Positions 57,475 to 64,000 of a stretch of DNA of 64,000 nt are shown here, piece by piece. The translations under genes were made by a program, and so were the position numbers. Origin of the DNA: Thysanoteuthis rhombus (lineage: Eukaryota; Mollusca; Cephalopoda; Oegopsida; Thysanoteuthidae); assembly GCA_963457665.1 (NCBI GenBank), contig OY735212.1:1046397-1110396 (forward strand), written 5' to 3'. Each line of letters opens with the position of its first letter. Position 1 is the stretch's first letter. The notes beneath the pieces were generated by a model. That model ran no database searches. It saw nothing but the letters and a program-made list of their open reading frames with translations, and had not been told where the DNA came from.

Positions 57475-58140
57475 CTCTATCGCAGAATACATATGGTCAG
57501 ACTTCTATTTATGACATCGATGGCGTTTTTCACTGAGTAACTTCTAAAATAGAGTGAAAAAACGTCTAGAAACATCTAGATACCAGAGGATCTAGATGTT
57601 ATCAATAAACTCGTCAAAAGAAGACTTCAACAGGTCATTTTTAGAAGAGGTCAAGTGGAATACGGATGCCAATATTCAAGTCAGTAGACAAAATGGTGTA
57701 ACCAGGAGCACTGGAACGCATAAATATATGACAGACACACACATGCATACACATATTCACTCACACACACACACACAAACACACAAACTGATAGAACCCT
57801 TCTCCACCTTTGGTGGTAACGGTTCTTCAATGTTGAAAGTGATTTCATTCAACCTGGATGCAACTTCGTAACATTTTCATTACATAAACGTTTCATTACA
57901 TTGGAAAATGACTTAGCAGATATGACACAAGAGAATGGATGCTCGAACGAGACTAGCGTATTATGCAATCATTTCAACTGCTAAATACTGTTGTGTCTGA
58001 GTGCAATGTTGTCATCTGTCTAATATTGTATTAGAAATACATTATCCTTTGAGTTGCTTCCATTAATTTGTGTGTGTGTGAGAAAGAGAGAGGAAGAGAG
58101 GAAGAGAGAGACAGAGAGAGACTGAGAGAATAATATTTCT
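57475..58140. other. Intergenic DNA with a short (CA)n
   Basis: CA-rich at 57735-57785 and GA-rich at 58070-58128. No gene recognised. Confidence 0.5.
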
Positions 58141-58162
58141 CATTTTTACGTTTTCTGTCAAC

Positions 58163-58370
58163 TTTGCTTTACCGTCTCTCTCTCTCTCTTACTCTCTCTC
58201 TCTCTCTCTCTCTCAATCTCCATCTATCTCTCCTACACCGCCTGTCTGTTTCTGACTGTCTCTGTCTTAGTCTCTGTCTGTCTGTCTCCCCTCTCTTTCC
58301 CTCTCTGTCTGTCTGCCTCTGTCTCTCTCTGTGTCTCTCTGTTTCTGTCTGTCTGTCTCTCTCTCTAGCT
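58163..58370. repeat. (CT)n and (CTGT)n microsatellite
   Basis: CT-rich to 58230, then CTGTCTGTCT-type repeats to 58370. The Leu/Ser-rich frame is an artefact. Confidence 0.93.
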
Positions 58371-58379
58371 AGTCTGATA

Positions 58380-59275
58380 GCAATATGGGTGGCCTGTTGT
58401 CGGCCCCTTTCAATTTACATCCCTGTGTATCTATCAGGAAACAGACCAACCGTATTATTTTTCATCATTTTACTTTTTCGACGTTCGTTCCACCAAGACT
58501 GAATCATCAGCCCAGGGGTAAAAAAAATACCACTTTCAAAGTATTTCGCTGGTGAAATTTAAAAAAAAAAAAAAAAATCCGAAGTTTATTTGTGAGCAAC
58601 TATTTCAAAATTTTCATTCTATCTTCCGCAAATATGGTAAGGTGTTGTCGGGGAGGTGGAGACGATAACCGTCGGCTTGGTAGGCCGACCTTATGACGGA
58701 CAGGCCACGGGACTGAGCATTTCTACAACGCACTGGTATATGCAACAGCGTGTCTGTAAAGTGAGTTTTTGAAAAATGATTTTGAAGAACTATTTCGGCA
58801 TAAATACATTAATACATTCATACTTGAATAAATGCATACATACATATATACATATGCAAGAATGTACACGTTCAAAAATAGATCTTCTGAAACATACATG
58901 AATTCATGCAAACGAAGTTCTACTCAAAAGTTGTGTTATATGACCGGTGCGTGCAAACTGAATGGAGTACGCATATGCGCCAATACCCTTTATGAGCCAT
59001 TTTTCAAATAGCCTAAATCTAAAGGGGACGGTGGAAACTACGTATTGCAGTAAATAATGCTTTTTCGTGGTGAAACCTCCTCGAGCTTTTAAGTAACACT
59101 GTTTATGTTACTATGAGTTAATCCTAAATATCGCTATTTCAAGAGCTGTTCTGGCGCGAAAAGAATGATGCCTTTGCATTGCCGAATATGAATGGATCGC
59201 AATGAAAATAAATAAACTGTCATGCACATTTATATAGATAAAATAATAATTTCTTTTTTAAAAGTGGGTGCGGCT
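58380..59275. other. Intergenic DNA
   Basis: Poly-A at 58559-58576. No recognised feature. Confidence 0.45.
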
Positions 59276-59278
59276 CCG

Positions 59279-59280
<2 letters not shown>

Positions 59281-59371
<91 letters not shown>

Positions 59372-59415
59372 GATAGATAGATAGATAGATAGATGGATAG
59401 ATAGATAGATAGATG
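59281..59415. repeat. (TA)n-(GATA)n compound microsatellite
   Basis: TA to about 59370, then about 11 GATA units with one GATG. Confidence 0.97.
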
Positions 59416-59534
59416 CCATCTTCGTTTTTAATAGTTGCATTTGATCATTTTTCTATAAGAGTTGACGGAGTGGTTTCCCATTGCCTACTGCAATCGACAA
59501 ATAAGATGAATAGTATGTATGATTTTAATCGTAA

Positions 59535-59800
59535 TGATGATACACGCAGATATGTTCGTTATTTAACGCTAGTTCTTTTCGTAAAAATAGATACGAACAA
59601 AGTAACGCTGGACATTAAAGAACGATAGAGTTTAAGGACCAATATTTTCATTTTTCTTTCAATTAAACTAGTAAATGTCAATTGGTTTGCTAACTGCATA
59701 ATTGAAGCTGTCTCTGTAACAGAATGTTTACTCAACCATTAGAAAGGTTAATGCAAGCCATTGTCAACTAAATTTCACGAATTCGTTTTGCTGAGGGCTA
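59535..59800 (+). repeat. Dispersed repeat family E, copy 2
   Basis: GTAAAAATAGATACGAACAA, AGTAACGCTGGACAT, AACTAGTAAATGTCAATTGG and CATTAGAAAGGTTAATGCAA align with 53165-53490. Confidence 0.7.
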
Positions 59801-60437
59801 AACTCACGACATTATTGAATGGTCTGTGATTTAAAATCTTACAAATAAACTAAAATTTCAAGCATTTTCATGCAAAATGTGAGACCAAGTTCTCTGGATA
59901 ACTAGAAATACGGACGTTTTTCAGTGACTGTCATTTGAAGGCGAACATCTACCAATATAAACATGACTGGCTATATTTTCTGTCAGTTACTTTTGTGATT
60001 TGTCAAGGGATATAACTACTAAGTGTTAGAACTATAGCTTACCCTCTTTATTTATTGATTTATTTATTTTTGTGGTCACTTGTTGGAAAATATTCATATG
60101 AATCCAGGTTCTTTCCAATGGAGTATAATCAGGAATATACAGGGCAATAAATGTTCCAATATTTGTTCAATGCAATTGCACAATTATTTGAACAGTTCTG
60201 TCATTTTTTTGAATGTCATAGATAAACTAGTAATATGAAACATTTGCAGTGATATGTTTAAATGTGGATCCAAGTCCAACACGCCAGGTTAAAAACAAAT
60301 GTTTTTCATAGTGCGACTGATTCAATTGACTCTTTTGGGGGCGAGCATATTTATATATTTAGTTGCAGTGAAGACCCCAAAAGTTAATAAATGAGATAAA
60401 TCAAGGAAATACTTACTGGGAGAGGACACTGATAGCA

Positions 60438-60484
60438 ACACACACACACACACACACACACTCACACACACACACACACACACA
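60438..60484. repeat. (AC)n microsatellite
   Basis: AC run with one CTC interruption. Confidence 0.95.
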
Positions 60485-60661
60485 AACAAAGTGTGCCACA
60501 AACTTCACGAAGTGATTGAAAAATATACAATCAATTCAAACTGAGGTTTTACACAATTTGAATTTATGTTTAAAAACATTTTATTAAACTTTTTTGCCAA
60601 CTTATAATTTTGATTTCATATTTTGATGACAAATTTAGTTTTCAAAGCACATTCATTTGAG

Positions 60662-60800
60662 GATATAGAGGTGCAGATCGACTGAGCAGGTAACTGTATT
60701 GAGAGTGCAGTTCGAATCCTGACTGGAACAGCCTTTGTTTAGTTCGCAAGAATGTCCTTGGGAAAGGTATGGGCCAATCTCTCCTTCCAGATGAGTGAAT
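60662..60800 (+). mobile_element. tRNA-derived SINE (family S), copy with clear B-box
   Basis: GAGGTGCAGATCGACTGAGC then AGGTAACTGTATTGAGAGTG is the same head as at 34722. GCAGTTCGAATCCTGACTGG contains an intact B-box. TTTAGTTCGCAAGAATG-type body follows. Confidence 0.65.
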
Positions 60801-61089
60801 GTAAGAGTTTCACAAAAATCACGTGAAAACTGTCAAATGCAAAAAAATTCCTTTTCGTACGAAACATTGCAACGATCATGGAGAAAAAAAAACTGAACAA
60901 AATTCTGTCGACTTGCAATTCGCTTTTGCACTGTGTCACCTTCACCAACATCCCTCAGGGAAGGCCATTAATGACCGAATTTGGTCGCAGCATCTCATCC
61001 AATGACGGGGGCGTTTAAATTAAAGAAAAACAAACAATTAAGATAAATCGTTCAGAGTGCGGAATAGAAAGAAAAATAAGTAGACCAAA

Positions 61090-61390
61090 CACGCAGAAAT
61101 ACTTAAACACGCCTTCTCACCAATGTTGCCATTTGGTATTATTCAAGACCAACATTTTCCTCCAAACGAACCTGTTAGTTCATAACATCCCATAAATACT
61201 CAATGAGATTGAGATCTTGGGAGTTTCATGCTTGCAAAAACCATTCTCGTACAACTCTTGCGGTGTCCAACTGATAAATGCACTTGGCATCGTGGAAGAT
61301 TGTTGCCACAAAAAGATGTAAGTGGTCTTCAATGATATTGCGTCAGGAGGTACGTAGCAAATAGATTCCACAAGAATTATAGGTGTTTAT
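61090..61390 (-). mobile_element. Tc1-like transposase fragment (DDE C-terminal part)
   Basis: Minus-strand frame: HLFVATIFHDAKC (about 61318-61280), DTARVVREWFLQA (61268-61230), then after one stop SQDLNLIEYLWDVMN (about 61225-61182) and QVRLEENVGLE. In Tc1-type transposases the last block is S-P-D-L-N-P-I-E-H-L-W-D, holding the third catalytic acidic residue; it is kept here as LIE. Two stops; only the C-terminal third is present. It differs from the 24.1-25.1 kb copy. Confidence 0.7.
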
Positions 61391-61466
61391 TTCTCTCCAT
61401 CTGTGTCTGTCTGTCTGTCTGTCTCTCCCTCTCTTATTCCAGAATAATTTTTAAGAAAGTAATATG

Positions 61467-61469
<3 letters not shown>

Positions 61470-61528
<59 letters not shown>
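61470..61528. repeat. (TA)n microsatellite
   Basis: About 29 TA units. Confidence 0.97.
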
Positions 61529-61532
<4 letters not shown>

Positions 61533-61534
61533 CT

Positions 61535-61676
61535 GAAAGATGGATAATGCAGTAATGGTACAGATATATACTAAATTTTGTCTCCCTACTCTCTCTCTCT
61601 GTCTCTCTCTCTTTTTCTCCATCCAACTATCCATCTGTATATCTGTATGTATCGGGGATGGACAGTGTCGGTACGG

Positions 61677-61727
<51 letters not shown>
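61535..61727. repeat. CT-rich stretch and second (TA)n
   Basis: GATGGATAATGCAGTAATGG at 61540 and GATGGACAGTGTCGGTACGG at 61658 sit beside the two TA runs. The second TA run is 61680-61726. Possible local duplication. Confidence 0.8.
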
Positions 61728-61730
<3 letters not shown>

Positions 61731-61986
61731 CTTGGAAAGACACAGAAAACATCAAATCAGAAGCTGTTTACGAAAGAGCGAAAAACAAACCAGTTAAACA
61801 CAACCCCATCCTTACCTATCCACCCACCGTACGTATAGATTTTTTGTCCTTCCAAATCCCAATTCCACCTTACCCAAACATTTTTTTTGTGCGATGTTAG
61901 CGTGTCAGTGAGAACCACACCCAGCGGGAGGGAGAGAGAACTCAAGGGGTAACGAGAGAAAAGTGAAACTGAGAGAGAGACACAGA

Positions 61987-62056
61987 GAAGAAGAAGAAGA
62001 AGAAGAAGAAGAAGAAGAAGAAGAAGAAGAAGAAGAAGAAAAAGAAGAAGAAGAAT
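61987..62056 (+). repeat. (GAA)n microsatellite, about 22 units
   Basis: Near-perfect GAA triplets with one AAA. Flanked by GAGAGA on the left. Confidence 0.96.
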
Positions 62057-62349
62057 GAGTAATAGTGAGTGAGTGGAATTGGAAAGTGTTTTGGGCGGAC
62101 TCCTCTCGATAGACGTTGCAATGGGTCAACGGCCACTGAAAGTTCAACAATTAACTTCTACAAACAAATCTTTTTTTTGCCCCTTCCCTATCCTTCCCCC
62201 TTTCCTTCAAACCACCATTAGAGACTACCCCCCCCCCCCGAAAAAATAATTAAAAAAAAAGAAAAAGTAAGAATAAAATCTGTTATGACTTTCGTTGAAG
62301 AATCTGGGCGGTGCCAATGTCATTACAGAGATTCAACCGATAAGTTTCT

Positions 62350-62370
62350 GAATATGTGTGTGTGTGTCTA

Positions 62371-62413
<43 letters not shown>
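62350..62413. repeat. (GT)n-(GA)n compound microsatellite
   Basis: GT to about 62381, GA to 62413. Confidence 0.93.
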
Positions 62414-62417
<4 letters not shown>

Positions 62418-62459
62418 ACGTCTGTGTGTGTGCATGTCTCGCTCTCCCTCTCTCTTGAT

Positions 62460-64000
62460 ACATATAGGTAAATAAAATATATACAAGTTGTATATACTTA
62501 TGAGAAATTTCTTTATCGCAACAGTGCTCAATCCTTTGAGTAGAGACAATATGTCGATTAATGTGGAAATTTGGTCTATAACAATGATTAAACCTTCGTT
62601 TTGCTACATTAGCTCATCAGGTAGACAAATTATTTAGGCCTGCTGATTATCTATATACGGTTGGAAATTACTTTCACTTTGATCTTAGATGTGACAATTT
62701 GAGTAAATTGTAATTATATACCTTTCAACACATTATATGATAGTTGCTACTGCTTTATTTAAGGTGTGTGTACACAGAATACACAAGAATCTGATTTTGT
62801 TTTCAGTGGTTATTTGAAGTTCCTTATGCTTTTTATGTGTACATACTTTTATTTGATTGTTTAATCAAAAAGTATTATTTTTCCAAGTTATTTTATCTTC
62901 AATTCATTATTAAGATGTTTTAAGCATGTTGTTACTTTTTGTTATAATTTTCTTTCCTCTTTTAAATTTATTTTTTGTTTTTCGGCTGTAGTGTTTTTTC
63001 TAGTTTTTGTTATTATACTGTAGAACTTCATTCTAATCCTCTTTAAGATTAATCAGTTTTGTTTAAAAAAATATTCGGTCAAGTTATTTCACGCTTAATT
63101 CCTATCATGAGATTTATTTTATTCATTCGTTCCGGTGTAATAGAAAGTTTTTTTCTTTAGGTTATTACATTTTAGTAATTTAATCTTTAATGTTCTTCAA
63201 AGTGTATTTCATTTGTGTCAGCATTTCACACCTATCACTGACTTTGAATTAAGTACTTTATTTCAATGCTGGAATGCTAATATGTGCAATTAAACTTTTT
63301 TGTGTTTACATAGTTTTATTCTTTTTTTCAATCAAAAAGTGTCATTTGTCCAAGTTAGTTAATTTCCAATAATCTATCTTTAATAATGAAAACAAATTAC
63401 GAAAAATTTTCAACTCAAGCACATTAAAATTTGGATACAGCTGCATGACAATCTTGGAACAATAATCTGAAACCATAATGAGCAAATATTAGAGCCATTA
63501 AATAAAAAGCAACGAACACAAATTCAGATTGTAAATGTAACTATCGAGAAAAAACGTACCTTACAAAGCGAATGTCTTACACTAGATATTGTATACACAG
63601 CAAAACTATGTACACATACAGAGAAAATTAATACTAAATTCTGCAGTGGAATATCAAAATTGAATTCTAAGAGTAGATTAGTTGTTCACGATTCTTTTTT
63701 TTTTTTTGCCCTTGAAAATCACAGAAACGAGACTTCATCTCCATTCTTTCTAGGAAACTCAGAGATATAGGGAAAGTCAAATGATCAACAAGAAAGTAAA
63801 AACAAAAGTTCATTCAAGTTGTAACTTCAGCCCTGAAGAGATAGGCATAAAATGCCGACACAAAACGAGATAAACTTTTGAAGAAATTGAAATATCAAAA
63901 TGTAATAACAAGAGAAAAAATTTTCCACAAAACCAGAACAAGCGTAAGACAAAAGGAAACTATAAAAAAATTAATAACAGGAATTAAATGTAAAATAACT
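62460..64000. other. AT-rich intergenic DNA
   Basis: No open frame, RNA gene or repeat could be supported to the window end. AATCAAAAAGT-TCATTTGTCC-type words near 62865-62890 and 63330-63355 suggest a worn ~470-bp duplication. Confidence 0.5.

Overview
The window reads as gene-poor, AT-rich animal DNA. I found no intact protein-coding gene, no convincing exon series and no bacterial-style operon. Nearly every long open frame is a translated microsatellite or lies in a decayed transposable element. Very long (TA)n, (TATC)n, (GT)n, (CT)n and (GAT)n tracts, tRNA-type SINEs, many decayed RTE-type LINEs, Tc1/mariner relics and Helitron-like repeats fit an invertebrate. A mollusc, most likely a cephalopod such as an octopus, is my best guess; this is inferred from repeat style only.

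Layout. 0.8-1.5 kb: TA/GT tract and a degenerate tandem repeat. 4.6-6.4 kb: purine tract, then a cluster of tRNA-like elements in inverted arrangement, bracketed by another dispersed repeat. 6.65-7.28 kb: 50-bp minisatellite whose unit can form a hairpin. 8.2-9.6 kb: RTE LINE (minus). 10.5-11.2 kb: SINE and dispersed repeat. 12.95-14.0 kb: second LINE type (minus) with pieces out of order. 15.65-16.87 kb: decayed ~135-bp tandem array. 17.4-19.6 kb: inverted pair of a dispersed repeat (family A) enclosing an RTE 3' end. 21.15-22.8 kb: ~300-bp direct repeats. 24.1-25.1 kb: Tc1-like pseudogene. 27.1-28.5 kb: RTE fragment and dense microsatellites. 28.57-29.51 kb: compact inverted pair of family A. 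30.8-31.7 kb: wreck of a multicopy invertebrate protein family. 34.7 kb: SINE. 35.8-37.8 kb: two 5S-rRNA-derived elements sharing a body. 37.8-38.35 kb: Helitron-like element with internal tandem cores. 39.3 kb: tRNA-Val-like sequence. 40.7 kb: 43-bp hairpin minisatellite. 41.8 kb: tRNA-Asn-like fragment without an anticodon arm. 42.5-43.4 kb: second tRNA-like inverted element, then a 192-bp palindrome. 43.8-50.9 kb: more Helitron-like, family A, SINE and RTE copies. 52.1-53.0 kb: mariner end and RTE 3' end. 56.5-57.3 kb: best-preserved RTE copy. 61.1-61.4 kb: Tc1-like fragment. The last 1.5 kb is featureless AT-rich DNA.

Nothing here suggests genes acting together in a pathway. The biology is repeat biology: LINE 3' ends seeding (GAT)n microsatellites, pol III-type sequences (tRNA, 5S) carried in dispersed elements, and several independent families that occur as inverted pairs. 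All family assignments come from recognising protein or RNA motifs by eye; element boundaries are approximate unless stated otherwise.
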